From: Cupriavidus pauculus
GTDB taxonomy: Bacteria; Pseudomonadota; Gammaproteobacteria; Burkholderiales; Burkholderiaceae
Assembly: GCF_022179805.1 (NCBI RefSeq)
Contig: NZ_BPUO01000006.1
Coordinates: forward strand, 186,001-250,000
Reading direction: 5' to 3'
DNA: 64,000 nt
Shown here: in pieces, positions 29,839 through 39,753 of the stretch
Layout of the letters: every line of letters begins with the position of its first letter
How positions within the stretch are numbered: the stretch's first letter is position 1
Position numbers and translations under genes: made by a program
The notes under the pieces: model-generated
What the model was told of the DNA's origin: nothing
The model's input: the letters and a program-made list of their open reading frames with translations, nothing else
Database searches by the model: none

Positions 29839-30996
29839 TCAGGTGCGTGAAATCGCCGGGGCTACGGACGCGTGCGCAGCCGCACGGGGCTCCTGCGCGG
29901 TGCGCATCGGGGCAATCGTCGGCTCGGTGCTGCGCGTCAGCGGCAAGGTCAGCCGCACCACCACGCCGCGCGGCGCATTCTCCTCCATCTGCATGGTCGC
30001 CGCCGCGCCGAAAATACGCGCCAGCCGCTCCCGCACATGGGTCAGGCCCAGGCCCGAGCCGCCCTTGCTGCTCTGGCAAAAGCCCACGCCGGTATCGGCG
30101 ATGATCACCTGCAGGTTGCCGCCTTCGGCCTCGCGGGCCGACAGCACGATCTTGCCGCCGCGCATGCACGGCTCGATGCCGTGCGTCACGGCGTTCTCGA
30201 CGATGGGCTGGATCAGCATGGGCGGAATCTCGGCGTCGGCCAACGCCGGCGGCAGGTCCACCTCATGATCGAGCCGCGACCCGAAGCGCATGGCCTGGAT
30301 ATCGAGATAGCTGCGCAGCAGCTCGAATTCCTGTGCCAGCGTGCAATGCTCGGCGCGCGTGTGCGACAGCGACATGCGCAGGAAGCCGATCAGCCGCTGC
30401 AGCAGTTGGCGCGCCGCGCGCGGATCGGTGGCGATCAGCCCGTCGAGGTTGGCCAGCGAGTTGAACAGGAAGTGCGGTTCGATCTGCGCCTGCAGTGCCA
30501 TCAGCTGGGCGCGCACGAGTTGCTTCTCGGCTTCCTCGCGCTGCAACGCGTCCAGCGCTGCCTGACGCTCCAGGTAGGCGAGCTTTTCACGCGACCAGTA
30601 GAAATAGATCATGCTGGCGGACGCGAGCATGCCGACGATCAGACACATACGCAGCATGTCGCCGGTGGCGGCCGAGGATTTCTCGGGCAGGTTCAGCAGT
30701 TCGCGCGTGGCCCAGCTACCCAGCACCACGCCCATCGGCACGGCTACCACGGCCAGGCACATGAATGGCCAGCGGCGTGGCCGGTCGTTCCACCAGATCA
30801 GCACGCGTGGCACGTCGATCAACACCCAGATCGACAATCCGATCAGCTGGCTGTAGACAAAGTTCTGCGCCAGCGTGCCACCAGTCTGGAAGCCATAATT
30901 GAGGCTGACCGCGATGACGGTGTTCATGCAGAGCACGAACAGCAGGTCTCGCGCAAGAATATTGAGCCGCGACGGCACCGCGCATGACATGCGCAT
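29839..30996 (-). CDS. LytS/YehU-family sensor histidine kinase
   Basis: 385-aa membrane kinase. About four hydrophobic segments occupy residues 10-145. The His_kinase domain has the phospho-accepting His in QIEPHFLFNSLANLDGL, N box QPIVENAVTHG and G box ADTGVGF, with SGLGLTHVRERL after it. The start at 30996 has GGAGAGAGAT upstream; the longer 31047 start is Arg-rich and less likely. Signal unknown: there is no recognisable periplasmic sensor domain, so sensing is probably within the membrane. Pairs with the LytTR regulator immediately downstream. Confidence 0.92.
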   Translation of the reverse strand: MRMSCAVPSRLNILARDLLFVLCMNTVIAVSLNYGFQTGGTLAQNFVYSQLIGLSIWVLIDVPRVLIWWNDRPRRWPFMCLAVVAVPMGVVLGSWATRELLNLPEKSSAATGDMLRMCLIVGMLASASMIYFYWSREKLAYLERQAALDALQREEAEKQLVRAQLMALQAQIEPHFLFNSLANLDGLIATDPRAARQLLQRLIGFLRMSLSHTRAEHCTLAQEFELLRSYLDIQAMRFGSRLDHEVDLPPALADAEIPPMLIQPIVENAVTHGIEPCMRGGKIVLSAREAEGGNLQVIIADTGVGFCQSSKGGSGLGLTHVRERLARIFGAAATMQMEENAPRGVVVRLTLPLTRSTEPTIAPMRTAQEPRAAAHASVAPAISRT

Positions 30997-31243
30997 ATCT
31001 CTCTCCCTCCTTCTGCTTCGCAAACCGCGTGCAAATCTGTGATGCACTGCAGCATAGGCAGCGCCCCGGGCATTCGGTGTTTTCGGGGCACCGCGATGAA
31101 GGGCACTTTACGCCGGAGCGGGACGAGAGAGAAGCGCCGTGCGACGAACTGGCGGCAGACGGCGCCAGAGGTTCAGGATTCCGACTGGCAGGTCGTACGC
31201 GTGTTTGAACTCACACGGCCTGCCAGGCGGTGCGACCGGGGCT

Positions 31244-32191
31244 TCAGGCGGCTACCGCCAGCCGGCTGGTTGCCTCGGCCAGCGCCGTGGATACGGTGTC
31301 GCGCGACAGGTGCGGCGCGAACATGTTGATGAACGCATGGGCGTAGCCGCGCAGGTAGGCCCCGCGCCGCACGGCCACGCTGGTCGTATTCGGCTCGAAC
31401 AGATGATCGGCCGCGATGCACGTCAGGGTGGCGTCCTTGCGGGGGTCGTACGCCATCGACGCGATGATGCCCACGCCCAGGTCCAGCTCGGCATAGGTCT
31501 TGATCACGTCCGCGTCCATGGCGGTCAGCACGATCTCCGGCTGCAGGCCCGCCGCGGCAAACGCACCGTCGATCTTGCGGCGCCCCGTGAAGCCGGCGTC
31601 GTACGTGATGATCGGGAAATTGCTCAGGTCTTCGAGCGTGGGCTCGGGCAGGCGCGTCAGCGGGTGGTCCTGCGACACCACGATCACGTGCCGCCAGCTA
31701 TACGCCTCGAACGACGTCAGCCCGGCCTCGCTGGCCACGGCCTCGGTGGCGATGCCGATATCGGCCTGCCCCGTCAGCAGCAGCTCCACGATGTGCGACG
31801 GCGACGCTTCCTGCAGCGCCAGCGTGACGTGCGGATACTCGCGCCGGAAGCTCTGCACCACCTTGGGCAGCGCATAGCGTGCCTGCGTGTGGGTGGTGGC
31901 CACGGTCAGGCGGCCCGTATGGCGCCCGGCAAACTCGTCGCCGGCCTGGCGCAGGTTCTCGGCTTCAAGCAGCAGCCGTTCGACGATGCGCACGATCTCG
32001 CGGCCCGGCTCGGTCAGGCCGGTCAGCCGCTTGCCGTAGCGCTCGAAGATTTCCACGCCGAGCTCTTCCTCGAGTTCGCGGATCTGGCGCGACACGCCCG
32101 GTTGCGACGTGTACAGCGCGTTGGCCACTTCGGTCAGGTTGAACTGGCGGCGCACCGCCTCGCGAATCGATCGCAGTTGCTGGAAGTTCAT
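31244..32191 (-). CDS. cysB: CysB-type LysR regulator of sulfur assimilation
   Basis: 315-aa LysR protein with the CysB-specific N-terminus [20 protein letters not shown], helix-turn-helix [22 protein letters not shown], and effector-domain stretches [11 protein letters not shown] and [14 protein letters not shown] where CysB proteins bind O-acetyl- or N-acetylserine (Thr100/Thr102 region). Its start overlaps the cysA stop (ATGA), so the activator of sulfate transport is made from the same message as the transporter. Cbl, the sulfonate-specific paralogue, is the alternative; only one such gene is in this window. Confidence 0.92.
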   Translation of the reverse strand: MNFQQLRSIREAVRRQFNLTEVANALYTSQPGVSRQIRELEEELGVEIFERYGKRLTGLTEPGREIVRIVERLLLEAENLRQAGDEFAGRHTGRLTVATTHTQARYALPKVVQSFRREYPHVTLALQEASPSHIVELLLTGQADIGIATEAVASEAGLTSFEAYSWRHVIVVSQDHPLTRLPEPTLEDLSNFPIITYDAGFTGRRKIDGAFAAAGLQPEIVLTAMDADVIKTYAELDLGVGIIASMAYDPRKDATLTCIAADHLFEPNTTSVAVRRGAYLRGYAHAFINMFAPHLSRDTVSTALAEATSRLAVAA

Positions 32192-33294
32192 CGTGCCGCC
32201 CCTTTGTCCTGTGTTGTTGTCTGGTTGCGGTTGAACACGCGCAACTGGCGCGGCCGCACCGCCAGCAGCTCGCCCTCGCGGAAGCCCTGATGCCGGAAGC
32301 GCTCCAGCGGCAGCGCCACCTCGATCACGTCCTGGTTGTCCTCGCGTTCGAGTTCGAGCTGGGCCACCGGACCCAGCGCCAGCGCGCGGCGCAGCGTCAC
32401 GGCGATGCCGTCTGTGCCCGGCGCGTAGCGTTCCAGCTCCAGGTCGTGCGGACGCACATAAGCCACCGCATCGCCGGCCGTCTCATGGCCGCTGCCCACC
32501 ACGGGCAGCACCGCCTCGCCCGTATGCAGCAGGCCGCCGCTGTCGCCCACTTCCAGCCGGCCGTGGAACAGGTTAACGTTGCCCAGGAAGCCAAACACGA
32601 ACGGCGTGGCCGGATGGTTGTAGACCGCCTCGGGTGTGCCGAACTGCTCCACGTTGCCACGGTTCATCAGCACGATCTGGTCGGCCACTTCCAGCGCCTC
32701 TTCCTGGTCGTGGGTCACGAACACGCTGGTCACGTGCAGTTCGTCGTGCAGGCGACGCAGCCAGCGGCGCAGTTCCTTGCGCACCTTGGCGTCGAGCGCG
32801 CCGAACGGCTCGTCCAGCAGCAGCACGCGCGGCTCCACTGCCAGCGCGCGGGCCAGTGCAATGCGCTGGCGCTGCCCGCCCGACAACTGCGCCGGATAGC
32901 GGTCGCCCAGCCAGTCAAGCTGCACCAGTTCCAGCAGCGACTTCACCTTCTCGCGGATCTTCGCCTCGGACGGCCGCTCGCTGCGCGGCTTCACGCGCAG
33001 GCCGAACGCCACGTTCTCGAACACGGTCATGTGCTTGAACAGCGCATAGTGCTGGAACACGAAGCCAACGTTGCGCTGGCGCACGTGCTGCGTGGAGGCG
33101 TCCTGCCCGGCCAGCACCACGCGGCCCGCGTCGGCGCGCTCCAGCCCGGCGATGATGCGCAGCAGCGTGGTCTTGCCGCAGCCGGACGGCCCCAGCAGCG
33201 CCGTCAGTTCCCCTTCGGCAAAGTCCAGCGAGACGTCGTTGAGTGCCACGAAATCGCCAAAGCGCTTCTGCACGTTCCTGACCTGAATGCTCAT
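32188..33294 (-). CDS. cysA: Sulfate/thiosulfate ABC transporter ATPase CysA
   Basis: 368-aa ABC ATPase energising CysTW. Walker [11 protein letters not shown]-loop FVFQHYALF, signature LSGGQRQR, Walker [12 protein letters not shown] and switch His VTHDQEEAL are all present, and a C-terminal TOBE-type regulatory domain follows ([12 protein letters not shown] to VRPRQLRVF). The ATG at 33294 overlaps the cysW stop (ATGA); longer upstream extensions would run through cysW. Order on the minus strand is cysT-cysW-cysA-cysB. The sulfate-binding protein is encoded 8 kb upstream (sbp). Confidence 0.96.
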   Translation of the reverse strand: MSIQVRNVQKRFGDFVALNDVSLDFAEGELTALLGPSGCGKTTLLRIIAGLERADAGRVVLAGQDASTQHVRQRNVGFVFQHYALFKHMTVFENVAFGLRVKPRSERPSEAKIREKVKSLLELVQLDWLGDRYPAQLSGGQRQRIALARALAVEPRVLLLDEPFGALDAKVRKELRRWLRRLHDELHVTSVFVTHDQEEALEVADQIVLMNRGNVEQFGTPEAVYNHPATPFVFGFLGNVNLFHGRLEVGDSGGLLHTGEAVLPVVGSGHETAGDAVAYVRPHDLELERYAPGTDGIAVTLRRALALGPVAQLELEREDNQDVIEVALPLERFRHQGFREGELLAVRPRQLRVFNRNQTTTQDKGAAR

Positions 33295-34178
33295 GATGGC
33301 TGTCCTTCCGATGCGTGTTCCCGGCTGGCGCGAATTTCCACCAGCGTCTTGATGCCAAGCGTGACCAGCGCCAGCAGCGTCAGCAGCGACGCCACGGCAA
33401 ACGCGGCCGCGAAGTTGTATTCGTTGTAGAGAATTTCCACGTGCAGCGGCATGGTGTTGGTCAGGCCGCGGATATGGCCCGATACCACCGACACGGCGCC
33501 GAATTCGCCCATGGCCCGCGCGTTGCACAGGATCACGCCGTACAGCAGGCCCCAGCGGATGTTGGGCAGCGTCACGTGCCAGAACGTCTGCCAGCCCGAC
33601 GCACCCAGCACGATGGCCGCCTCTTCCTCTTCGCTGCCCTGCGCCTGCATCAGCGGAATCAGCTCGCGCGCCACGAACGGGAACGTCACGAAGATGGTGG
33701 CCAGCACGATGCCCGGCACGGCGAACATGATCTTGATGTCGTGGGCTTCCAGCCAGGGGCCGAACCAGCCCTGCGCGCCGAACATCAGCACATAGATCAG
33801 GCCCGAGATCACCGGCGACACCGAGAACGGCAGGTCGATCAGCGTGATCAGCAGGTTCTTGCCACGGAAATCGAACTTGGCGATGGCCCAGGCCGCCGCC
33901 ACGCCGAACACCACGTTCAGCGGCACGGCAATGGCCGCCACGGTCAGCGTCAGCTTGATGGCCTCGACGGCGTCGGGCTCGATCAGCGCGGCCAGGTAGG
34001 TATCGACGCCCTTGCGCAAGGCCTCGTAGAAGACAGATGCCAGCGGCACAAACAGGAACAGCGCCAGGAACAACACCGCCACGGTAATCAGCGTGTAGCG
34101 CACCCAGGGCGATTCGCCGGTGGCGTCGTGCGGATGGTGCGCGGCGCTGGCGCCCAGTCGAGAAACGGCTCCGGCCAT
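33291..34178 (-). CDS. cysW: Sulfate ABC transporter permease CysW
   Basis: 295-aa inner-membrane permease with six predicted helices and an EAA-type loop ([25 protein letters not shown]). Family stretches include [17 protein letters not shown] and [16 protein letters not shown]. The ATG at 34178 lies 1 nt after the cysT stop; an upstream extension to 34226 overlaps cysT and is rejected. The N-terminal ~25 residues are a variable cytoplasmic tail. Part of cysTWA-cysB. Confidence 0.95.
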   Translation of the reverse strand: MAGAVSRLGASAAHHPHDATGESPWVRYTLITVAVLFLALFLFVPLASVFYEALRKGVDTYLAALIEPDAVEAIKLTLTVAAIAVPLNVVFGVAAAWAIAKFDFRGKNLLITLIDLPFSVSPVISGLIYVLMFGAQGWFGPWLEAHDIKIMFAVPGIVLATIFVTFPFVARELIPLMQAQGSEEEEAAIVLGASGWQTFWHVTLPNIRWGLLYGVILCNARAMGEFGAVSVVSGHIRGLTNTMPLHVEILYNEYNFAAAFAVASLLTLLALVTLGIKTLVEIRASREHASEGQPS

Positions 34179-34179
34179 A

Positions 34180-35115
34180 TCAGTTTGCCTCCGGGTTGCC
34201 GTCGGGCAGTGCCGCTGCGCGGGCACCGGACTGGTGGCGGCGCGTCCAGGCCTGCAGCAGGTTGATCAACAGCAGCAGCACGAACGAGATCACCAGCATC
34301 ACCACTGCCACTGCCGTGGCGCCGGCATAGTCGTACTGCTCCAGCTTCGAATAGATCATCAGCGGCGCGATTTCCGACACCATCGGCATGTTGCCGGAGA
34401 TGAAGACCACCGATCCGTACTCGCCGGTGGCACGCGCGAACGACAGCGCAAACCCGGTCAGCAGCGCCGGCAGGATGGCCGGCAGGATCACGCGGCCGAA
34501 CGTCTGCAGCCGCGTGGCACCCAGGCTGGCCGCCGCTTCCTCCAGTTCGCGCTCCACGTCTTCCAGCACCGGCTGCACCGTGCGCACCACGAACGGCAGG
34601 CCGATGAACGTCAGCGCCACCACCACGCCCAGCGGGGTGAATGCCACCTTGACGCCGAGCGGCTCCAACCAGCGGCCAATCCAGCCGTTGCCGGCGAACA
34701 GCGCGGTCAGCGCGATACCGGCCACGGCGGTGGGCAGCGCGAACGGCAGGTCCACCAGCGCATCGATGAACCGCTTGCCGAAGAACCGGTAGCGCACCAG
34801 CACCCAGGCCACGACCAGGCCAAACGCGGTGTTGACGATGGCGGCCACCAGCGATGCGCCGAAGCTCAGTTCCAGCGATGCCACCACGCGCGGATTGGTA
34901 ACGGTGGTCCAGAAACCGTCCCACGTCATCGTGAACGTCTTCAGGAACACCGACGACAGCGGAATCAGGACGATCAGCGTCAGGTAGAAGATCGTGAAGC
35001 CCAGCGACAGCCCGAAGCCCGGCAGCACGGTAAAGCGCTGGCTGGCAGTGGCTGGCTGCTGCACGACGGGCGCCGTGGGCGGCGGCGCGTCCGCCAGGGA
35101 AATCGAGGGTGGCAT
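34180..35115 (-). CDS. cysT: Sulfate ABC transporter permease CysT (CysU)
   Basis: 311-aa permease with six helices; conserved stretches [18 protein letters not shown] and the EAA loop [21 protein letters not shown], then [19 protein letters not shown]. First gene of cysTWA-cysB. The ATG at 35115 stands 3 nt after a compound stem-loop (35119-35165) and has no good Shine-Dalgarno, so its translation may be controlled by RNA structure. A CysB-site-like motif shared with the sbp promoter lies 70-85 nt upstream. Confidence 0.95.
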   Translation of the reverse strand: MPPSISLADAPPPTAPVVQQPATASQRFTVLPGFGLSLGFTIFYLTLIVLIPLSSVFLKTFTMTWDGFWTTVTNPRVVASLELSFGASLVAAIVNTAFGLVVAWVLVRYRFFGKRFIDALVDLPFALPTAVAGIALTALFAGNGWIGRWLEPLGVKVAFTPLGVVVALTFIGLPFVVRTVQPVLEDVERELEEAAASLGATRLQTFGRVILPAILPALLTGFALSFARATGEYGSVVFISGNMPMVSEIAPLMIYSKLEQYDYAGATAVAVVMLVISFVLLLLINLLQAWTRRHQSGARAAALPDGNPEAN

Positions 35116-35118
35116 GCG

Positions 35119-35165
35119 TGTCTCGTCTTATGAAACCGGCGCATAAGGCGCCGGTGTACGAGACA
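35119..35165 (-). promoter_or_regulatory. Compound stem-loop in the cysT 5' leader
   Basis: Outer stem TGTCTCGT (35119-35126) with ACGAGACA (35158-35165), 8 bp perfect; inner stem ACCGGCGC (35135-35142) with GCGCCGGT (35148-35155), 8 bp perfect with a 5-nt loop. CTTAT (35127-35131) can instead pair with ATAAG (35143-35147), giving an alternative fold. The structure ends 3 nt before the cysT ATG. Confidence 0.65.
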
Positions 35166-35182
35166 AATTTTGCAGATGCGCC

Positions 35183-35200
35183 CTTATAAACAGAACGAAT
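35183..35200 (-). promoter_or_regulatory. Probable cysTWAB promoter / CysB-like site
   Basis: On the minus strand ATTCGTTCTGTTTATAAG: a TATAAG -10-like element directly follows an ATTCGTTCTGTT motif. The + strand 12-mer AACAGAACGAAT matches AACGGAACGAAT in front of sbp at 11 of 12 positions. Assigned to CysB by context only. Confidence 0.5.
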
Positions 35201-35223
35201 CTTTCCGAATTTTCTTAGACGTT

Positions 35224-35889
35224 TTAGATATAAGGCGTGGACTGCGCGACCTCGGCGGATGCTTCCCAAGTGTCTGAACCATCGCCAAGGTGGTGAATAC
35301 GTCCCTCAGACTCGATCCGCTGGAGCAATGTGGCCAGAAGTGCCTGGCCTTGCTGCCATTCATCCAGGCGGGAATCGGCATTGATATGGCCGAGCGCGCC
35401 GGCATCGACCAGTTCGCTGCCCCACAACGTGCCCCAACTGAACGCCGTGCGCTGCGACATCCACGGGTCATTGGTGCTGGCCACGAGCACCGTCGGAAAC
35501 GGCAGCCGCCAGGTGGGCAGCAAGGCACCCACGCCGAACTTGTCGGGGTCGGCCGGGGCCACCAGCAGCACGCCGGCAATGCCTACCGGATCGAGTGCTG
35601 CCTGGCGCAACGTGGCCAGGCAGCCAAAACTGTGCGCCACCAGCACCGCGCCGCACGATGCCACGCGCAGTGCCCGCGATACGCCTTCGGACACACGCTC
35701 GGCCCAGAGCGGCAGGCTCGGCCGGCCCCAGTCGTGCTGTTCGATGCGCTGCCAATCCGGATACAACCCTTCCCAACGGCTCTGCCAATGCGCTGGTCCG
35801 CTGCCATGCAAACCCGGTACGGTCAGGATCTGCAGGCCACGCGGCACTTCCAGCCGCGCGATGCCGCCCGATAGTGTCGATGCCACCAT
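35224..35889 (-). CDS. RBBP9/YdeN-family serine hydrolase
   Basis: 221-aa alpha/beta hydrolase: LTVPGLHGSGPAHWQSRWE at the N-terminus, nucleophile Ser in VAHSFGC (about residue 88), Asp in STNDPWM and catalytic His in GALGHINADSRL, the RBBP9/YdeN arrangement. GGAGAG lies 7 nt before the ATG at 35889; an earlier in-frame start at 35922 is less likely. It lies between the EAL-like gene (71-nt gap) and the cys promoter, and may be the last gene of the ssu transcript. Substrate unknown. Confidence 0.88.
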   Translation of the reverse strand: MVASTLSGGIARLEVPRGLQILTVPGLHGSGPAHWQSRWEGLYPDWQRIEQHDWGRPSLPLWAERVSEGVSRALRVASCGAVLVAHSFGCLATLRQAALDPVGIAGVLLVAPADPDKFGVGALLPTWRLPFPTVLVASTNDPWMSQRTAFSWGTLWGSELVDAGALGHINADSRLDEWQQGQALLATLLQRIESEGRIHHLGDGSDTWEASAEVAQSTPYI

Positions 35890-35960
35890 ACGCTCTCCTC
35901 TCTTCTCCAATCCCTTGGCCAATCGTTTCGCCGTACGGCGTTGTTCACTACGTATTTATT

Positions 35961-36773
35961 TCAGGTACCACCAACAGCCACCGGCTCATGCAACTGTCGT
36001 GCCGACACCGGCCCGCCCGCCACCGCCTGGCCCTGCCCCAGCGCGATACCGGCGTTCTGCAGCCGCTCCACGGCGGTGTCGTCCTGCAGCCGCCGGCCGA
36101 TCAGCGTGACCCCGGCGCCGTCGGCGCTGGCGCGCAGACCGGCCAGTTGGCGATCGGTCCAGATACGGCGCATGTCGAGCTTGAGCCAGTCGGGCAGCGC
36201 ATGGGCCATCAGCGCACCGGCCTCGGCCGGGTCCGACGCCTGCAGGCTTACGGCAAAACCGTTGCGGCGATAGTTGCCCACCACGTGCAGCAGCAACGGC
36301 AGGTCGTCATTGGCGCTGGCAGGCACCTGGATGACGAAACGATTGACCGGCAGGCCCAGCGATTCCAGCGCGCGCCGGAACGCTGCGCCATGGTCGTCGG
36401 CCACGGCGGCCAGCAGGCGGTTGTGCACGTTGAGCACCAGCTTGTGTTCGCCTTGCGCCGCGAAGTAGTTCATCGCGTGCACCAGCCGCGACAGGCGGTC
36501 CAGCGACACCAGTGACGCATCGTCGGCCGCCATCGCAAACAGTTTCCACGCGGCCAGCCCCACGCCGTCGTCGGCATAGGTGCGGATCGAGCCTTCGTGC
36601 GCCACCACCTCGCGGTCGGCCAGCGTCACAAGCGGATCGAACGCACTGGTCAGCGAGCAGTTGAAATACTGGCCCTGCACCTGGCCGCGTGCGTCGCGCC
36701 ACAGTTCGCGGCCGGCCACGGGCTCGCGCGGCAGCGTTTCAAGATAGCGTTCGAGTGCGGAAGCGTGGTTCAT
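35961..36773 (-). CDS. Degenerate EAL-domain protein associated with ssu genes
   Basis: 270-aa protein with an EAL-fold outline but lost catalytic motifs: HEGSIR (59-64) replaces EALxR, FVIQVPAS (146-153) replaces the LEITE strand, SLQASDP (176-182) replaces DDFGTG, while WLKLD (196-200) and a final GxGQAVAGGP remain. It therefore probably cannot hydrolyse c-di-GMP and may bind it or a partner. The start at 36773 is chosen because upstream residues overlap ssuB; no clear ribosome-binding site. It sits 40 nt after ssuB in the same direction, suggesting a link between sulfonate use and signalling. Confidence 0.8.
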   Translation of the reverse strand: MNHASALERYLETLPREPVAGRELWRDARGQVQGQYFNCSLTSAFDPLVTLADREVVAHEGSIRTYADDGVGLAAWKLFAMAADDASLVSLDRLSRLVHAMNYFAAQGEHKLVLNVHNRLLAAVADDHGAAFRRALESLGLPVNRFVIQVPASANDDLPLLLHVVGNYRRNGFAVSLQASDPAEAGALMAHALPDWLKLDMRRIWTDRQLAGLRASADGAGVTLIGRRLQDDTAVERLQNAGIALGQGQAVAGGPVSARQLHEPVAVGGT

Positions 36774-36813
36774 GGTGAGAGTCCATGTCGGTACGCGCGG
36801 TTCGCCTGATTGC

Positions 36814-37710
36814 TCATGATAGAAGCTCCTCGGCGGGCCGGGCATGAAGATTCGTTGATGGTTCCGAGACTGACGGGGGCTGCCGCATCACCCGGCGCAG
36901 CACCGTGTCCTCGAGTTGCGCGAACGCCGCCGAGCCACGCTGGCGCGGTCGCGCCAACGGCACCCGCTGGTCCAGCGCAATGCGGCCGTCCTCGATCAGC
37001 ACCACGCGGTCGGCCAGCGCAATGGCCTCGGACACATCGTGTGTGACGAGTAGCGCCGTGAAACCGAGTCGGTGCCACAGCGATTCGATCAGCGCCTGCA
37101 TGTCGATGCGCGTCAGCGCATCGAGCGCGCCCAGCGGCTCGTCCAGCAGCAGCAGGCGCGGATGGTGGACCAGCGCCCGCGCCAGCGCCACGCGCTGGCG
37201 CTGGCCACCCGACAGGCGCGCCGGCCATTCGTCGGCACGCTCGGCCAGGCCCACCTGGGCCAGCACGGCGGCGGCATCGGCGCGGCGGTCACGCGGCAAG
37301 CCCAGCGCGACATTGTCGAGTACACGCTTCCAAGGCAACAATCGCGCATCCTGGAACATCACGCGGATGCTGTCTCGCTGGGCGCGGTCCAGTTGACGCT
37401 CGTCGCGGCGGTCGAGCAGCACGGCGCCCTCGTCCACCGGCTCCAGCCCCGCCACCAGCCGCAACAGCGTGCTCTTGCCGCAGCCGCTGCGGCCCACGAT
37501 GGCCACGAACTCGCCCGGCGTCACGTCGAGGTCGATGCCGTGCAGTACCTCGCGGCCGTCGTAGCGCTTGATGACCTGCTGCACGCGCAGCGCGATGCCG
37601 CCACCGGCCACCGGGGCCGACCGTTCTTCGGCACGGGCCGCCTCGCGCCGGGCAAGGTCACGCTCCGCCCAGGCCAGGGCCGCCTGTTCCACGGGAAATA
37701 GTGTTTGCAT
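36814..37710 (-). CDS. ssuB: Aliphatic sulfonate ABC transporter ATPase SsuB
   Basis: 298-aa ABC ATPase: Walker [10 protein letters not shown], signature LSGGQRQR, Walker [12 protein letters not shown], switch His VTHDVSEA. Compared with E. coli SsuB (about 255 aa) it has a 45-residue N-terminal extension rich in Ala/Glu/Arg and a ~30-residue C-terminal tail. The ATG at 37710 has GGAG 7 nt upstream; 37728 is an alternative. The frame is open back into ssuC and ssuD, which would be a spurious 716-aa product. Fourth gene of ssuA-ssuD-ssuC-ssuB. Confidence 0.93.
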   Translation of the reverse strand: MQTLFPVEQAALAWAERDLARREAARAEERSAPVAGGGIALRVQQVIKRYDGREVLHGIDLDVTPGEFVAIVGRSGCGKSTLLRLVAGLEPVDEGAVLLDRRDERQLDRAQRDSIRVMFQDARLLPWKRVLDNVALGLPRDRRADAAAVLAQVGLAERADEWPARLSGGQRQRVALARALVHHPRLLLLDEPLGALDALTRIDMQALIESLWHRLGFTALLVTHDVSEAIALADRVVLIEDGRIALDQRVPLARPRQRGSAAFAQLEDTVLRRVMRQPPSVSEPSTNLHARPAEELLS

Positions 37711-37748
37711 GAGAATCTCCGGGATCATTGAGGGGGATCGGTGATCGA

Positions 37749-38543
37749 TCAGTGGGCCTGGTAGCCCGGATGCCAACGCAGCCAGAACCGCTCCAGCGCG
37801 CGCGATAGCACATCGGCCAGCTTGCCCAGCAGCGCATAGAGCAGGATGCCCACCAGCACCACGTCGGTCTGCAGGAATTCGCGCGCGTTCATCGTCATGT
37901 AGCCAATGCCCGACTGCGCCGAGATGGTCTCGGCCACGATCAGGATCACCCACATCAGCCCCAGCGAGAACCGCACGCCCACCAGGATGTTCGGCAGCGC
38001 GCCGGGCAGGATCACCTCGCGATACAGGCGCCAGCCCGACAGGCCGTAGCTGCGCGCCATCTCCACCAGGCCCGGGTCCACGGCGCGAATGCCGTGGTAC
38101 GTGTTCAGGTAGACCGGAAAGAACACGCCCAGCGCCACCAGGAACAGCTTGGCCGTCTCGTCGATGCCAAACCACAGGATCACCAGCGGAATCAGCGCCA
38201 GCGTGGGAATGTTGCGCACCATCTGCAGCGTGCTGTCGAGCAGCGTGGCCGCCGTGCGGAACGTGCCGGTCAGCAGCCCCAGCACCAGCCCCAGCCCGCC
38301 GCCCACGGCCAGGCCGATCAGCGCGCGCCAGGTGCTGACCCAGACGTGGCGCCACAGCTCGCCCGACACCGCGAGCGACCATGCGGCCTCCACCACGGCC
38401 AGCGGCGCGGGCAGCACGCGGTTCGACAGCCAGCCCAGTTGCGAAGCGGCCTGCCAGCCCACGATCAGCAGCACCGGCACGATCCAGGGCGCAATGGCCT
38501 GCGCCACCGTCTTGTTGGCACGCGCGGATGAGGATGCAGTCAT
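37749..38543 (-). CDS. ssuC: Aliphatic sulfonate ABC transporter permease SsuC
   Basis: 264-aa inner-membrane permease with six predicted helices. Typical Ssu/Tau/Nrt-type permease features: [22 protein letters not shown] and the EAA-like loop [23 protein letters not shown], then [21 protein letters not shown]. Lies 14 nt after ssuD and 38 nt before ssuB. Taurine or other alkanesulfonates are possible substrates; the adjacent SsuD monooxygenase favours alkanesulfonates. Confidence 0.94.
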   Translation of the reverse strand: MTASSSARANKTVAQAIAPWIVPVLLIVGWQAASQLGWLSNRVLPAPLAVVEAAWSLAVSGELWRHVWVSTWRALIGLAVGGGLGLVLGLLTGTFRTAATLLDSTLQMVRNIPTLALIPLVILWFGIDETAKLFLVALGVFFPVYLNTYHGIRAVDPGLVEMARSYGLSGWRLYREVILPGALPNILVGVRFSLGLMWVILIVAETISAQSGIGYMTMNAREFLQTDVVLVGILLYALLGKLADVLSRALERFWLRWHPGYQAH

Positions 38544-38557
38544 GAAACGTTCCTCCT

Positions 38558-39721
38558 TCAGCTCTGCGAGGCGCGCGGCACGATGCCCGTGGCCATGACT
38601 TCGCCGAACGGCCCGGACAGCACCTGCCCCGGCAGCTTGTCACGCACGGTGCGCGGCAGCAGCGGAAACACCAGTTCGGCAAACCGGTACGCCTCTTCCA
38701 GATGCGGGTAGCCCGAGAAGATGAAGGTGTCGATGCCCAGCGCCGCGTATTCCTCGATGCGCGCGGCCACGGTGCGTGGGTCGCCCACCAGCGCGGTGCC
38801 GGCACCGCCGCGCACCAGGCCCACACCCGCCCACAGGTTCGGGCTGATTTCCAGCGCCTCGCGCGTACGGCGCGCGCCGCCCGCGTGCAACGCAGCCATG
38901 CGGCGCTGCCCTTCCGAATCCATCTTGGCGAACACGGCCTGGGCGCGCGCCACGGTCTCGTCATCGAGCCGGCTGATCAGTTGTTCGGCGGCGGCCCATG
39001 CCTCGTCTTCGGTTTCGCGAACGATCACATGCAGGCGGATGCCGAAGCTGACCTGGCGGCCATGCTTTGCGGCACGAGCGCGCACGTCGGCAACCTTCTT
39101 CGCTACCTCGGCCGGCGGTTCGCCCCATGTCAGGTATTTCTCCACCTGTTCGGCAGCCAGGTCGTGCGCCGCCGCCGACGATCCGCCAAAGTAGACCGGC
39201 GGATGCGGATCCTGGATCGGCGGGTACAGCACGCGCGCACCCTTCACGGTGATGTGCTTGCCCTCGAAGCTGATCTCGCCGCTTTGGTGGCTGGCGGCCA
39301 GCACGTCGCGCCAGACGCGGATGAATTCAGACGATGCCTCGTAGCGCTCGGCATGATCGAGGAACAGCCCGTCGCCTTCGAGTTCGGCCACGTCGCCGCC
39401 CGTCACCAGGTTCACCAGCAGGCGGCCGCCCGACACGCGGTCGAACGTCGCGGCCATGCGTGCGGCCAGCGTGGGCGTCATCAGTCCGGGTCGCACGGCC
39501 ACCAGGAACTTGAGCCGCTGCGTCACGGCGGCCAGCGCCGACGCGGCCACCCAGGGGTCTTCGCACGAGCGGCCAGTGGGAATCAGCACGCCTTCATAGC
39601 CAAGCGTGTCGGCGGCCACGGCGATCTGCTTCAGGTAGTCGAAACTGACTTCGCGCGCGCCTTCGGAGGTGCCAAGGTAACGGCTGTCGCCGTGGGTGGG
39701 GATGAACCAGAAAACCTGCAT
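38558..39721 (-). CDS. ssuD: FMNH2-dependent alkanesulfonate monooxygenase SsuD
   Basis: 387-aa bacterial-luciferase-type TIM-barrel enzyme that releases sulfite from alkanesulfonates using reduced flavin. The N-terminus [18 protein letters not shown] is diagnostic of SsuD, with conserved [25 protein letters not shown] and PPVYFGGSS. The reductase that supplies FMNH2 (SsuE) is not in this window. Second gene of ssuADCB, 32 nt after ssuA. Confidence 0.96.
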   Translation of the reverse strand: MQVFWFIPTHGDSRYLGTSEGAREVSFDYLKQIAVAADTLGYEGVLIPTGRSCEDPWVAASALAAVTQRLKFLVAVRPGLMTPTLAARMAATFDRVSGGRLLVNLVTGGDVAELEGDGLFLDHAERYEASSEFIRVWRDVLAASHQSGEISFEGKHITVKGARVLYPPIQDPHPPVYFGGSSAAAHDLAAEQVEKYLTWGEPPAEVAKKVADVRARAAKHGRQVSFGIRLHVIVRETEDEAWAAAEQLISRLDDETVARAQAVFAKMDSEGQRRMAALHAGGARRTREALEISPNLWAGVGLVRGGAGTALVGDPRTVAARIEEYAALGIDTFIFSGYPHLEEAYRFAELVFPLLPRTVRDKLPGQVLSGPFGEVMATGIVPRASQS

Positions 39722-39753
39722 GTCGGGCCTCTTGTGTCGGGGTTTCGTAGGGG

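Noticed and set aside
36814..38964. Apparent 716-aa SsuD/SsuC-frame fusion with SsuB
   Set aside because: Only the last 298 residues are family-like. The upstream part is an out-of-frame reading of ssuD and ssuC; ssuB has its own start and ribosome-binding site at 37710.
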